Origin: Udeniomyces pyricola
Taxonomy: Eukaryota > Basidiomycota > Tremellomycetes > Cystofilobasidiales > Mrakiaceae
NCBI GenBank assembly: GCA_039545295.1
Contig: BCIK01000028.1
Span: forward strand, 276,587-340,586
Direction: 5' to 3'
Length of the DNA: 64,000 nucleotides
Positions 26,755 to 38,620 of this stretch are shown here, piece by piece. The notes beneath the pieces are model-generated. The model saw only the letters and a list, made by a program, of their open reading frames with translations. It made no database searches and was not told where the DNA came from. Made by a program: the position numbers and the translations under genes. Each line of letters begins with the position of its first letter. Within the stretch, counting starts at the first letter, position 1.

Positions 26755-28278
26755 TCAGGCGGCCAAGACGGTCTTGATGAATTGCTATATTATGTGAGGA
26801 GGAAATCGAAAGGGATCAGCCTCATGAACATGCCAAGCAGGTGGACCTGACTCCGATTGAGGAGCGACACAAGATACAAACTTCGTAGTTAACCTGACCG
26901 TCGCTTCCGACGTTGGCCATCTTGAGTAGTTCCTCAACCTCGCCATCGTCCATCCTCTCGCCAAGTTGCGTAAGGATGTATTTGATCTCGCCAACAGCGA
27001 TATAACCCGAGTCTTCCTTGTCAAAGACCTTGAACGCCTTGATGAATTCACCTGCGTGAGGAACGATGCACGTCATATCAACGCATTAGCTTGGGCACTC
27101 GATTTGACAACGAGCGAGTGGTTCTGGGGAGCTTCAAGACACGTGTAGAGACGACAGGATATGGAATGGGCACCCAAAGGGTATGATGTAGGTACGCACC
27201 GACAGTACCTGCTGGATCGTAACCTCCTGGACGGTTCAGGATTTGAACAAACGTGTTGTAGTCGACTGTAACCGAGAAGAGCATAGGAAAGACCGTGGAT
27301 CGCACGCGAACAGTAGACGAGAGGGTGTCAACATATATATTCATCGAGTGAACAAGCTGGGTTATTGGGGGATCTCCCTGGGACATGTGGCCAATAGAGA
27401 TGCCTGTCGAAGAAGCAGGCCCATGCTATGCCTCAAAGTTGGCTCTGAAGCAACCGATTGTCATGAGTTGTGAAACGCATGCAGAGACAAGAGCTCCCCC
27501 CCACCCCCCCCCCCCCCCCCCCCCCCCCGCGAAAGGGTCAAAGCGCACCAAAAGCACGGACCGCGCTGGCAGTCTGATCCATTCCTCAACCCTGAACGCG
27601 TCGGGATGATCTGACAGCTCCGGCAGCAAGAAGAAGTCGGTACAACGCTTATCCATCAAGAGACGTTATGTGCCTTAGCTGCAGCGGGCCCGAAGAACCA
27701 AGACGGACGCGTCTAGCGCTTGAGATAGGTGTGTTGACTGTCCATCGCCAAACAAAGCGTACCAGGCGACTTTCCACGCGAATCGACGCAGAGCCGCGGC
27801 AGATATCCGACAGGTTTGCTCACCTTCACGTCCACCGAGTCCATCCTTGAGCACGGTAACCTCAGCCTGAGTCGGATTTTGACCGAGGGCTCGCAAAAGG
27901 TCGCCGAGCTGATCAGGGGTGATGGAGCCGCGACCCTTCTTGTCAAAGAGAGAGAACGCTTCCTTTGTGCTATCAACGTCTGGTTATCGTTTTTGAGGCG
28001 TGAGATTGAGTAGGAGCAGAAGTCGCAACGAGGAAGCAAACAGGGGTTCAGAGACAAGGTTCGTGCAAGGTTAGAAAGGCACAACGAGAGAGTGAAAGAG
28101 GGAGGCTATGAAGAGCTCAGGATGGGGACGCGACTGACTGGAGGCCTAAGGATTGTGCGAGAGCGCGGAAACAATAGGTTGATTATTGATTGATTGATAG
28201 ATGGATGAACAAATTGGGTGAGTGTGTGGGTATGTGGAAAATCGGACAGAAGTAGGAAACGAGCGTGTTACTGACCAT
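26755..28278 (-). CDS. MLC1: Myosin essential light chain (Mlc1/Cdc4 type EF-hand protein)
   Basis: Binds IQ motifs of type II and V myosins and acts in the cytokinetic ring and in secretory transport (family knowledge). Exons: complement of 28276-28278, 28135-28145, 27830-27969, 27200-27265, 26882-27051, 26755-26784, giving 139 residues, close to S. pombe Cdc4 (141). Sequence order: [103 protein letters not shown]. [15 protein letters not shown] and FxQxLNRPxG separate this family from calmodulin. The first EF loop is not canonical; the loop [12 protein letters not shown] retains some Ca2+ ligands. The start codon seems to form an exon by itself. Intron 27266-27829 is large (564 nt) and holds a C/G homopolymer. 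Confidence 0.88.
27496..27528. repeat. Poly-C tract in light-chain intron
   Basis: Seven C, one A, then 25 C on the + strand, inside intron 27266-27829. In the sense of the gene this is poly-G. Confidence 0.9.
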
Positions 28279-28841
28279 GATGAGCGATGAAGATGGGTTG
28301 AGTAGGGAATGTGTTGAGGGGATGAGTGGAGGGATCAGTTAGGGGGTCAAACTAAAGACGATCTGTGATCAAGACGGATCACAGAGGGATCATTCGGTCA
28401 ATAATTCGATCATTATACGCCAACATGCGCCCAAGAACGCCTCAAAATAAATACAACAGACGAACTCTGGGCGCTCCTTCAAAGAACACAGCCTGCTTGG
28501 ATAACACAGCCTGAGCGACATCGAGTCCAGCCAAGTCCAGCGCTTCCAATGGTCGATTCGCGTTCTGATGAGTCTCGAGTCGCACGTCTCAATCTCTCGG
28601 TCTCTGGTGATCTCCTCCGCTCTGGCGCCCTGGCTCCTACACCACTACTCCATAGCTCCCTTCCAACCAACTCCCCCCCCGTCTTGACTCTTGTCGTCAG
28701 CCAAGTCCAGCTACTCATCGACCATCTCCATTTATCCACACACATTCTCCTATCACCCAATCTCCTTCCCCTCTGATCCTCAACTTTCAATTCGCCCTTC
28801 CCCCCGCTTCTGCCTCTTCGACTCCAAACGCTTGCCCGATC
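28279..28841. promoter_or_regulatory. Divergent promoter region of the light-chain gene and MRPL24
   Basis: It lies between two predicted ATGs on opposite strands. The right half is strongly C/T-rich leading into the MRPL24 start. The left half has repeats of gattgatt/ggatgag type. No gene seen. Confidence 0.5.
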
Positions 28842-30070
28842 ATGCGACCGTCGATCCCCTCCTTCTTTGCCCGACCGGGCTCGCGCAAGCCCCTAAGCAC
28901 AACCTGGGACGAGAGCTTCCTCAAGATTCTTCAGCCCAAGGGCTGGAAACAGCGCACGGGCGGAGCTCTTCCCGAAGAGGCCATGCAGGGCATGTACCAT
29001 GGCAAACTCATCACCAGAGGTCAGTACGGTTCTCCCCTTTCCGCCTTTTCCCACAAAGTCCCTTGCTCTCGGTTCGGCGACTTCCCGTCTATCCGGAATT
29101 TGCCTGGTGCCAGTGCAACCCACATAACTCCCTCAAGCCAGTCCTCCACGCACGCCGTATGAACATACTTCAACTAGTCGACGGTGTATGCCTGGTGCAT
29201 GTGACAGGCTGCTGCTTCTACCAATGCTGCTTCATAACGCTGACCTTGCCCACGCGTCTACTTCCCACCCGCTGTCCGCTCTTTTTATATTATCGTCTCC
29301 TGTCGCATTGTCATTTCGGATCATGCTGTGATCGCGTCCAGTCAAACTGTACATGAAGGAGACGCTTCATGAGCATCAGTGGCACATCCGAACGCGCAAG
29401 CCCAACGTCAAGACTATCTTCCATTACTCGCCAACATTGAACGCTCAATTTGAGATGAAGACAACCGCCGCCTGCATTAAAGAGATCTCTCGAAGAGGTG
29501 GTTTTGACAACTACCTTGTGAGTGGATCACGACTTGGGGCAGCCCTGCCAAACCATACGATCTTTATGCTGACGTATCTTTCGCTTTCCCTGCTTCGTCC
29601 CTTGCGTCGACTTCACCTCTGGGCCCACTCTTTTACAGCTGCAAACTCCAGACTCCCTGCTTGGTACTGAGGCCATCCGTATTCGCGATCATATCCGAGA
29701 CATTATTCATCAAAGACTAGACGCTGCCCGACTTGCGGGCGAGAAGCCAATCCTTCCTCACGGCATCACCCCGACCGTCACGCGTCATGATCACGTCCGA
29801 CCGGTCGAGCACCAGCTTGGAGATGCGCTTCAGGCCAAGGCTGTGGAAGGCAATGGTGTGCGACCGTTGAGGGGCATGTCGAGAAAACTCGCGATCCAGG
29901 CTAAGTACGCGAATCTTGCGCGGGAGAGGCGTGAGAGGGAACAGGCTAATGAAGGAGGTTCGACGGTGGGATCAGGATTTGGATCCTCGAGTGCCGTGCA
30001 GGCGGCTGAACGGGAGATGGCGCCCGGGAGTGGTCAGAGCGAGGAGCTTGCCGGAATTGCGGCGTCATAG
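28842..30070 (+). CDS. MRPL24: Mitochondrial large-subunit ribosomal protein bL28m
   Basis: Component of the mitoribosomal large subunit. Exons: 28842-29019, 29342-29517, 29639-30070, giving 261 residues. The bL28 core is recognisable: GMYHGKLITR (the family's GxYxGKxI element), then WHIRTRKPNVKTIFHYSP (RTRRxxxPNVQ), then FEMKTTAACIKEISRRGGFD followed by NYLLQTPDSLLG. The N-terminus is basic and fits a mitochondrial targeting signal. The C-terminus adds about 130 charged residues after the bL28 domain (EKPILPHGITPTVTR onward), a usual mitoribosomal extension. The first intron (322 nt) is larger than most here. Confidence 0.88.
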
Positions 30071-30656
30071 ATATGGTTGTATGAGATGTCGAACCCCCAA
30101 AGAAGCTGTCATGGTGGACTTTGAGCTGTTGATTGAACGTCCTTGGCTAGACGGTCACGTATATTTACTGAAAGAGACACGTGCACAAGCCCACTGCCTG
30201 GACTTTGCTGTGGCAGATGATGGTATGTGGTATTGTATATATGTACATATATGATCAATGTCATGTATTTGGGTGAGTACTGCCACAGACGCACTGACAG
30301 TGTACTGCTATGGCGGTTCCATGGTTTCGCAGTGATTCTGGTCTGATCGATACAGCTTGCGAACCGATACTGTGATTTATCATACACCAGATGGATAATC
30401 AACGCAAGTTTATGATGGCTGTGGGTTGAATAGTGCAAGGTGACCGTCTCATGCGGACGTTGTTGATGATGATTTAGTGGTTACTGTCGACAGACATCCG
30501 ACCAGTAAATGGAATGAGCCAACGCGGGCGACGCTGCCACTTCTCGCCTCGATATATCATCACCTAGTCCCACCGCCTACCCCTCCCCCCCCCCCCCCCC
30601 CCCCCCCCCGCCTTCTCCCATACCCTCTACTATCTCCACTCTATCGACGCGTCCTC
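30071..30656. promoter_or_regulatory. MRPL24 3' flank and PRP17 promoter
   Basis: No gene seen. A 25-nt poly-C run lies 47 bp upstream of the PRP17 start codon. Confidence 0.55.
30585..30609. repeat. Poly-C tract upstream of PRP17
   Basis: A run of 25 C, probably within the 5' leader or core promoter of PRP17. Confidence 0.9.
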
Positions 30657-33579
30657 ATGACTTCTCTCTTGGCCGCATATGGCTCCGATAATGAGTCCCC
30701 TCCCCCATCTCCCGCCAAGCCCTCTTCAGCTTCCAACTCGGTTGTAGCCTTGTCCAAACCGTCCCTTCCGACCCTTCCCCTCAGTGCCACCGCCGCCGAC
30801 GACGAGCCCGTCGATCAGGCTTCTGTCCAGCGAGACGCGTTCAATTTGGCTGGTCTCTCTGCGAGGCCAGAGCCATATCAACAGATTTCCCACACCAAGA
30901 CCGTAGCGAGAGTAGGGGCCGCGCCAGACGTCTTATTGGAAGTAAGTCGGCATGCTTTCGGTTCGGTGTCCATCGCGCCAAATCGTCTTGTCTGGTGAAG
31001 ACTCTGGTCCTCTGATCGTTCGACTTGATGTATGGCTACAATCGCGTCATGTGAAGACCATAACGCCATTGTGTTACTGTCGCTTGAATTGTGGTCTGCA
31101 AACTGCATGAGCCATACATCGATAGGCTGACGCGTTCGCGATCTCATTTCCCTTTATCGCTCTTACTTCTCGTTGTCATCCTCTCTCGTAGGACCCGAAT
31201 GAACAAACCTCGCTGATAACACGGCCGACCGATCGAATCATGAATGTTAACATTCCGTACGCTGACGTGAGTTAGAGCAAAGTTCATTCGTCACGGCACA
31301 ATTAGACCACCGTCCGCTGAACGGTTCATGGTGCTTGTTCTGTCCTCTGGCTTAGATGCAACTGCCCGTGGTTGGGCCCGAAAATCCATGGGACACTAGG
31401 CTCAAGGGCATGAATACTATTGCAGGTGAGCATACAGTGGATCTAAACTTAACATTACCAAAGTCTTTCTCACACACCGGCCCTTGCCCTTCAACTCATG
31501 GTATCATCTCATCCCAGGTCACGTCGAAGAGCAGGCCATCGACGCTCATTCATTCAACACTCAACAACGCACTTTCCAAATTCATGGTTACGCTCAAAAC
31601 CCAACTTCTTCTGCCTCTGGCTCGATAGTCGGTAACTACTCGGCTGCTGCCGCCAACGACTTCCGAACCTCCGAGTCCCAAACTGTTTCTAAGGCTGCAA
31701 AGAAGGAGGCAAAGCGCAAGAGGGCCCACAAGGGAAATCTCGAAGAAGTCGATGGCGAGGGAGCGTACCAGGGACCCTGGGCTGGATGGCAGGGAGACGA
31801 GGAGAAGGATGAGGAGGGCGAAGAAGAGGCAGCCGAGTGGCGAGCTGAGAAGAAGAGACGGGAGGAGAACGTTGAGAAGGCCAAGGAACGAGCTAAGGGC
31901 GCTGGCGAAGAGAAGAGTATCTTTCACGGTGAGTGTCCGCATCGTACTCTTGTCTTCGCTTTGTTTCTTTGGGGTCCAAGACGAACATCAACAGACATGG
32001 TCTAGGTAGCTGATATTGTTGTTCTCTTGCTTCATCACCAACTCAAGGCAAATCCCTTACCGATTATGCCGGCCGCACGTACATGCATGTTCCCACCGAC
32101 AAGGGCATCTCACTTTCCGCCGATTCTCCTCCGCCGGACTCTTTCTTGCCAAAGGCATGCATTCATACCTTTACCGGTCACACTAAAGGCGTGTCGAGTA
32201 TGAAAATCTTTCCTGGCAGTGGTCATCTCCTCCTTTCAGGTAGCATGGACACCAAAGTCAAGGTTCGTGATCACCTGGGGTTCCTTCTTTCGCGTGCTTT
32301 ATCATCTTGTTTCCTTTTTCCCATGTCTATATCTAGTGCTATTTTGTGTTAGGAATATATACTGACTCTGTTGTCTGTGTCATCAGCTCTGGGACATCTA
32401 CAACGAAGGCAACTGCCTAAGGACGTTCATGGGTCACTCGCAAGCGGTCAAGGATGTCGCCTTCAATAACGATGGAACACGATTTCTCACTGCTAGTTAT
32501 GACCGACAAATGAAACTCTGGGATACTGAAACAGGTTAGCGTGAACTTTTACCTCTGCTTGACTTTATGCTGACGATTGCTTGGACCTAACAGGTTCCCT
32601 CCTTTGACTATGTGATTTCTCGCCAGGCCAATGTCTCAAGGCTTTCTCCAACGGCAAGCGACCCCATGTCATCACTTTCCACCCAGATGAAGACAAGCAG
32701 CATATATTCCTCGCTGGTATGCAGGATAAGAAGATCATCCAAGTAAGCTCGACACAAGTGGCATCGCTCATCGTCACTTCGTCGTTCGACCGATATTGAC
32801 CGCCATTCAATTGCTACTATCCCCTTCTTGCCTCAACCATTCAGTACGATACCAACTCGGACCAGATCACCCAAGAGTATGATCAACATCTTGGTCCGGT
32901 CAACACCATCACCTTTGTGGACGACAACCGTCGATTCTTGACAACTTCGGACGATAAGAGTATCCGAGCTTGGGACTACGATATTCCAGTCGTCATCAAA
33001 TACATCGCCGAGCCAGATATGCACTCCATGCCAGCTGTTACCGTCCACCCAAGTAGTTCGTCAAAGAGTTCCTTGCCGTCAAGTTTGAAGTTCCGCTGAT
33101 CTTGCGTTCCGTTGTCACATCGTTATCGGTTGCTCATCCGCCTTGCCGTCTTCACTTGACTTTGTGGCTCGCAGAGAAGTACTTTGCTGCTCAGTCGCTC
33201 GACAACCAGATCCTCATCTACTCGGCCGACACCTTCCGTCAGAACCGGAAAAAGCGATTCGCCGGTCACACTATCGCCGGTTACGCCTGTCAGATTGGCT
33301 TCTCGCCCGATGGACGATATATTAGTAGTGGTGATGGTCAGGGCAACGTCGTCTTTTGGGATTGGAAGGGTGGCAAGATTGTCAAAAGGCTGAAAGCGCA
33401 CCGAGAAGTTGTCATCAACCATACCTGGCTGCCCCATGAATCGGTACGTTCAAATCAGGGCATTATTGACATGTTTGAAGTCACCAGTGTCTCCATACTG
33501 AACATGTGTCTCGATTCGCTTCTTTCAGTCCAAGATGATCACCGCATCGTGGGATGGTACGATGAAGCTCTGGGACTAG
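30657..33579 (+). CDS. PRP17: Pre-mRNA splicing factor PRP17/CDC40
   Basis: Nuclear spliceosomal WD40 protein acting in the second catalytic step. Exons: 30657-30941, 31192-31266, 31356-31425, 31518-31928, 32048-32262, 32387-32534, 32627-32742, 32845-33052, 33175-33443, 33529-33579, giving 615 residues. The N-terminal half holds the Prp17 signature ([20 protein letters not shown], then [20 protein letters not shown], then [12 protein letters not shown]) and a Lys/Glu-rich coiled region. A seven-bladed WD40 propeller runs from about residue 317: [53 protein letters not shown], down to [13 protein letters not shown] at the C-terminus. Length and order match the family. Confidence 0.96.
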
Positions 33580-34132
33580 TCTTGAAGGCAGAAGAGATAG
33601 CGGGGTAGCCATGCGGGGGAAAGGACGAAGAGATGGCTTCGGTCGAGATGGGCGTGGTTCACACTTGTCTTCTCGTGAATGAACAAATGTCTACGAGTGA
33701 TTTCCATGGATATTTGTATCACCTCGTCCAGTGGGGCAAATTGCTTTTCTTTCTTTAGCAAGCTCCGCACATCAGCCCAGCCGTAAAGAATTCTACTAGA
33801 CTCGTCAACCCAAGCATCGTAACCCACCTCACTCAGCACGCGCGTGATAAGTGACTAGAATCTAGACTTTTATCGAACAGGTAGACGTCAAACGCGTAGG
33901 TTGACGATGCGAACAGCTAAGACGGACGAAACGAAATTGAATCTTCATTTTATTAACGTTAGGTCTGGTAAAAAAAGGGCCAACATGATATTACACGATG
34001 CGGTCAATCAGAAGACTGTGTCAAGATTGAGATGCATATCAAGAGTGAGAGACGATTAGGACCGACAGATGTTCTGAGTGAAGCCTACTCAGACGTTTCA
34101 TGGCGATACGACGTCGGCTTTCTTTTCATCCT
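33580..34132. other. Region between convergent PRP17 and the unknown minus-strand gene
   Basis: Two 3' flanks. Short open frames only; no feature seen. Confidence 0.5.
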
Positions 34133-35320
34133 TTATTGCCGTTGGGGTTGAGCCAAGTGAGGCTTGAGCCAGTTCAGATCAGGATGCTGCAAGGATAGAA
34201 AGCAGACGAAAGCCGATCAGACCGTCGTTGCATGTATAACGAAACAGGGATCAGAACGCAGATTAGGACACGCACGCATGGCGCAGGCGCGAAAGGTAGG
34301 TCGTCCCTAGCAACCTGGAAGAGTTTTAACAGGTAAGATTAGCATTTTGCTCTTTCCCCCAATAATGGAATGAAACAAGACTTGCCTCGAGATCTCCCTT
34401 GAATTTGTCCTGGGGAGGCCCACAAATCGTGACCGTGCGTAGGTTATGTCGTTAGTTCCTTCGACGTAGAATATGCCTGATCGAGAACCTGATCCTCATC
34501 AACGTACATGTTTGAGCAAAGTCTCAACGTCTTTCGGCCCCGACCACCGGATAATGAGAGAAAGTCGAGTGATCTTGTCCTGGCTCTCTTTGCGCAAACT
34601 CTCATACGTGGGTCCCATGTCGATATTGCTTGGGCGGCAACCCGTGTGTTCGAAAACCCGCTTGAGATAGTCGTTCAAACTGACGCCGGCATATTTCTCG
34701 AGATCGAGGTTATAGACCTGTTGTCAATGAGAATAGTCAAGCGGCCAAAGTCCATCGAACGGACATATATCATCAGCAGCGATCGACTTGCCACGCGTCG
34801 GAGTCAGTTCGCAAAGATGGCGGCGGTGCGTACCGTTGTGGTGAAGGAGGCAAGGGGGCGGCCAAGCTGCAAAGTCATGCAAACAAGAGTGGTGAGACAG
34901 TTGCTTTCCTATCCTGTAAATTCAACGCACTTGGGACCTTTACTAAGAGTCAACGGAACTGGCGGCTCACGTGTTGCTGCAGACACGTCTCGACATTGGC
35001 CGGAGCAAGCTCAACATTGCAGCCGTCTAGCTGCCTACGCTGGGAGATCTTGACCGGGACGACGCCGAGCTTACGCAGTTGTTCACGCGCATCATTGACT
35101 GATCTGGCGGGAAGCTAGAGAAATAAGGAAGGCTGGTTATGATCTATTCGAACAGTGATCGCGCGGGCATGAGAAGCATGGTAGAAGACGAAAATGCGAC
35201 GAAAAGAGGACGAGGAATGCTGACGAAGAAGTTGGGGGCCGATCGAGCGGCAGTGGATGAAAAGGCTCTTGATGACAAAGCTGGTGTGGTAGATGAGAAG
35301 CGGAGGAAGGACGGCGTCAT
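34133..35320 (-). CDS. Unknown protein, probably imported into mitochondria
   Basis: Exons: complement of 35225-35320, 34971-35114, 34834-34866, 34508-34717, 34386-34409, 34276-34314, 34133-34186, giving 199 residues; every intron is phase 0. The N-terminus MTPSFLRFSSTTPALSSRAF is rich in Arg, Ser, Thr and Ala with no acidic residues, as in a mitochondrial presequence. The body has VNDAREQLRKLGVVPVKISQ, VYNLDLEKYAGVSLNDYLK, DKITRLSLIIRWSGPKDVET and a C-terminus HPDLNWLKPHLAQPQ. I do not recognise the family; size and targeting would suit a mitoribosomal or assembly protein, but this is inference. The intron after exon 34386-34409 has a GC donor (GCAAGT). It shares a 266-bp divergent promoter with AIP1. 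Confidence 0.65.
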
Positions 35321-35586
35321 GATTGACTAGATGGGAGAGGTGTAAGGATATAAATATATGTTCGACGTTTGGTGAGGGTCGGTCGACGGTGGCCGGTGGT
35401 TAATTCGGATGGTGACTTGCAGGCGTAATACTGACGGTTACAGCGAATGCGTCACGTGGTGTCACGCGTGACAATTTCAATGACAGGCACATTACGCAGT
35501 CGGTATCCAGCTGCATCACTCTCCCATCTACACAACACAACCCTATACGGCCGTCGTCCAACCTTCTCAGACCCCTCGTACACAAC
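35321..35586. promoter_or_regulatory. Short divergent promoter with an E-box and a 12-bp palindrome
   Basis: Serves AIP1 (+) and the unknown targeted protein (-). It holds CACGTG at 35453-35458 and the perfect palindrome GTCACGCGTGAC at 35461-35472, with core ACGCGT. CACGTG is the site of Cbf1/bHLH factors and ACGCGT the core of MluI cell-cycle boxes; which factor binds is unknown. Confidence 0.6.
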
Positions 35587-38500
35587 ATGTCCTTCGTCAA
35601 ATCAGCTACATACCCTCCCAATCCACAGGCAACTAGGTCAGTAGACAGCCTATTCTGCTCTTCCTGTTCCAGCCTTCACTCCACAGCTCAAATCAACTTC
35701 CTGCCTTGGACGACCTCATCTTGCGTTTCAACAGAGGTCGAGCCACCAAGCTCAGTGCCAATGCTCAGGGAGACAAGCTCGTCTACGCCAACGACAAGAC
35801 AGTCGTCGTAAGTATATCTTTCTTTCTATTGTACAAGACGTCGGATGGTCACGCATCGCGTCTGAATTTGTATGGATCCGTATCCTTTCTCAATGATCGC
35901 CACGCTCACCATCTCTTCCTTTGGCCTTGCCTTATCTACAGATCAGAGATCTTAGAGTTAGACCGGCTCTTCACTCATCCTTGTTCAATGCGCTCACCTC
36001 AGTACTGATCAGTGACTGTCTACTTCACCATCGTAGAACTTGTCGGCTTCTCAAACGTATAATCGTACGATTCAACATTTTATCTCTCGCCATGTGGTAC
36101 CCCGTTCGCGAAGGCTCCTGAGTCTAACCTCTCGTACGTTGCTGCCTTGTCATCGTGTATCGTCATAGAGCACATATCTCCCGTCTCGGTCGCCCGGCTT
36201 TCACCCTCTGGCTACTATTGTGCCTCTGCCGATGCGTCCGGCACGGTCCGTGTCTGGGATGTGGCTGGAGCCGATCAAATTCTCAAGTACGAGGGCAAAG
36301 GCGCTCTAGGAGGCAAGGTAAATGACCTTGCTTGGGATGCTGAGTCCAAGAGACTCATCATTGCCGGAGAGGGGCGTGAGAGGTAAGCGACTAAGTCCTT
36401 CACATAGCATCATGATCCATCAAGTTGACTTTCGAGTTGACCATTGCGCGATGATCGGGTTCCAGCTTTGCCAAGTGCTTGATGGCCGACTCTGGTTCTA
36501 GCTGTGGAGAGATCGTCGGCCACTCCAAGGTATGTCTTACGTCATGGCGATCACTTTTTTTGCGACACGTGAGTAGAATCGATACTCACAAGTCCGAGTC
36601 TCGTTTATTTATCCCCAGGCCATCAATGCTGTCTCCATTCGATCCAAGAGGCCTTTCCGGGCCGCCACAGCCTCAGACGATGGCACGATTGTCTTGAGCA
36701 ATGGTGTTCCCTATAAATTCTCCAAGGCTAGTTGGACGAACGACCTGATCCTTTCTTTGCTAAGTATCGTTGGCTGATGAATCTGTACTATCGGCTCATT
36801 CTTTCGCAACGCATCAGACCATCAAATCTCATTCCTCATTCGTTAACGATGTGGCTTTCTCTCCTGATGGCGAGCTGCTCGCCTCATGCGGTGCTGACGG
36901 CAAGGTTTTCCTCTATGATGGTGCTGAGGGTGAGGTCAAAGGCGAATTTTCGGAAGGCAAGTCGACGAGTAGCTTGGTGAGTCAGTCAATGGATCTGCAT
37001 CCCAAGTGATGTGATCGGAACTTACTTAGCTTCCTTCAAATTCTATGCGCAGTACGCCCTTGCATACTCGCCTGATTCGACAACATTGGCGACCTCGTCT
37101 GCTTCATCTGTCGTTCAGCTCTACTCCCCCTCAACGCTTCAGAGGACGACCTCCTTTAATCTTGCAAAGCTCACGCCTCAGTCAACTCCGTCACTCACCT
37201 CGCAGCTTGGAGTCTCCTTCCTCACACCTTCGACCCTTGCGACTTTGTCCCTCTCTGGCGTGATCAATATCCTCGATGCTCGGGCTCCAGATCAGGTTAC
37301 CACCCTCTTTGGCCCTCTGAAGGGAATCACTTCTGTTGGTGTCAGCTCAACCAAGGAGCAGGCTGCCACTCTTTGGACGGGGTCCTATGATGGAAGCGTC
37401 AAGGGCTTTGAGCATGGCCAGGAGTGGAAGGATGTCGCCGGAGCGAGTCACAAGGGCCAAGTCGTTGGTATCGCGCCGTCAACCCAGGGAGGGATCTGGA
37501 CGACGGCTTGGGACGACTGTGTTAAAGAACTTTCCGCACAAGGAGAATACTCGTGCGTTCCAGTCCGGACTCTGGGTTCACTATGTACTTTTGTCAATGT
37601 CTGTAATTGAGACAATTGTTTTTCGCGCAGTTCCATATCGATTCCAACTCCCTCGCAACCGACCTCGCTCGCCTCTGCCTCTAACGACGACTTGTTCGTC
37701 GTTGCTGCTGGTGAAGATGTGGAGATACTTTCCTCATCGGGTGGCAAGAAGCTCAGCGCTCGGTCCTTCAAAGGGGACAAGGCGTTGAGCGTCGCAGCTG
37801 CTAATATCGCAGGATCCCTCCACGTTGCTGTTGGCCTGGAAGTAAGTTGACGAGTTGCCATATCACTTGTGGATCTGGTCCTATATCGGCATTCTGACGC
37901 GTCTTGATCTTTCGCTCCCTCTTCACGGCTGTTCGATCCTTTTCGTGTTTTCTCTTCATCGTTTCTTTTCTCTTTGTCAGTCCAAACAGATCCATCTCTT
38001 TGTTCTGACTTCGCACTCATCGTTCTCTACTACGGATCCCATCGTCACTTTCGTCGAAAACAAAGCTCCCGTCTATGCTCTAGCGTTTTCGCCGGACGGA
38101 AGCCTACTTGCCGCTGGTGATGGTACAGGAAAGATTCAAGCCTACTCGGTCGAGGACAAGAAGGTGTGACTTGGCTGTCTCTGACGAGAGCCTTCTGTGA
38201 ACCTCAGTGCAAGACTGACATCGATGCACCCTTCTTACAGATCAAGATCTCGAATCGATGGTCCTCCCATACAGGCCGAATCACCTCGCTTCGGTTTTCG
38301 CCTGATTCAACGTTGTGCGCATCATCGTCTTTGGACTCAAACGTGTTCGTTTGGTCGGTGGCCAAGCCTTTGCGGTCCATCAAGATTTCGGTGAGTCGAG
38401 CAATATATACCCTGAACACCAAGCGGCTAGGACAGGATGGCAGCGCCGTTCTGAAGATGACTCTAGCAGCTGACATTCTCTGGTCTTTGCTCACGTGATT

Positions 38501-38620
38501 CTCGCTCAGAATGCGCATGCCGGTGGCGCAACGGGCGTCGAATGGCTCAGTGAGCGGAGGTTGGCGAGTGGAGGTGCAGATGCGTGCGTCAAGGCGTACG
38601 ATATCACCCCGCACGCTTAA
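35587..38620 (+). CDS. AIP1: Actin-interacting protein 1 (AIP1), WD40 double propeller
   Basis: Works with cofilin to disassemble and cap actin filaments in patches. Exons: 35587-35636, 35735-35807, 35942-35956, 36037-36064, 36169-36382, 36466-36529, 36619-36726, 36818-36976, 37053-37552, 37631-37841, 37981-38163, 38241-38390, 38510-38620, giving 621 residues (family about 610). Motifs: MSFVKSATYPPNPQATRG, TKLSANAQGDKLVYANDKTV, HISPVSVARLSPSGYYCASA, GTVRVWDVAG, AVSIRSKRPFRAATASDDGT, SFVNDVAFSPDGELLASCGA, VYALAFSPDGSLLAAGDGTG, ITSLRFSPDSTLCASSSLDS, ending CVKAYDITPHA. Two seven-bladed propellers are expected. Small exons of 15 and 28 nt near the N-terminus are typical of this gene in basidiomycetes but remain the least certain. 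The intron after 36726 seems to use a GC donor. Confidence 0.94.
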
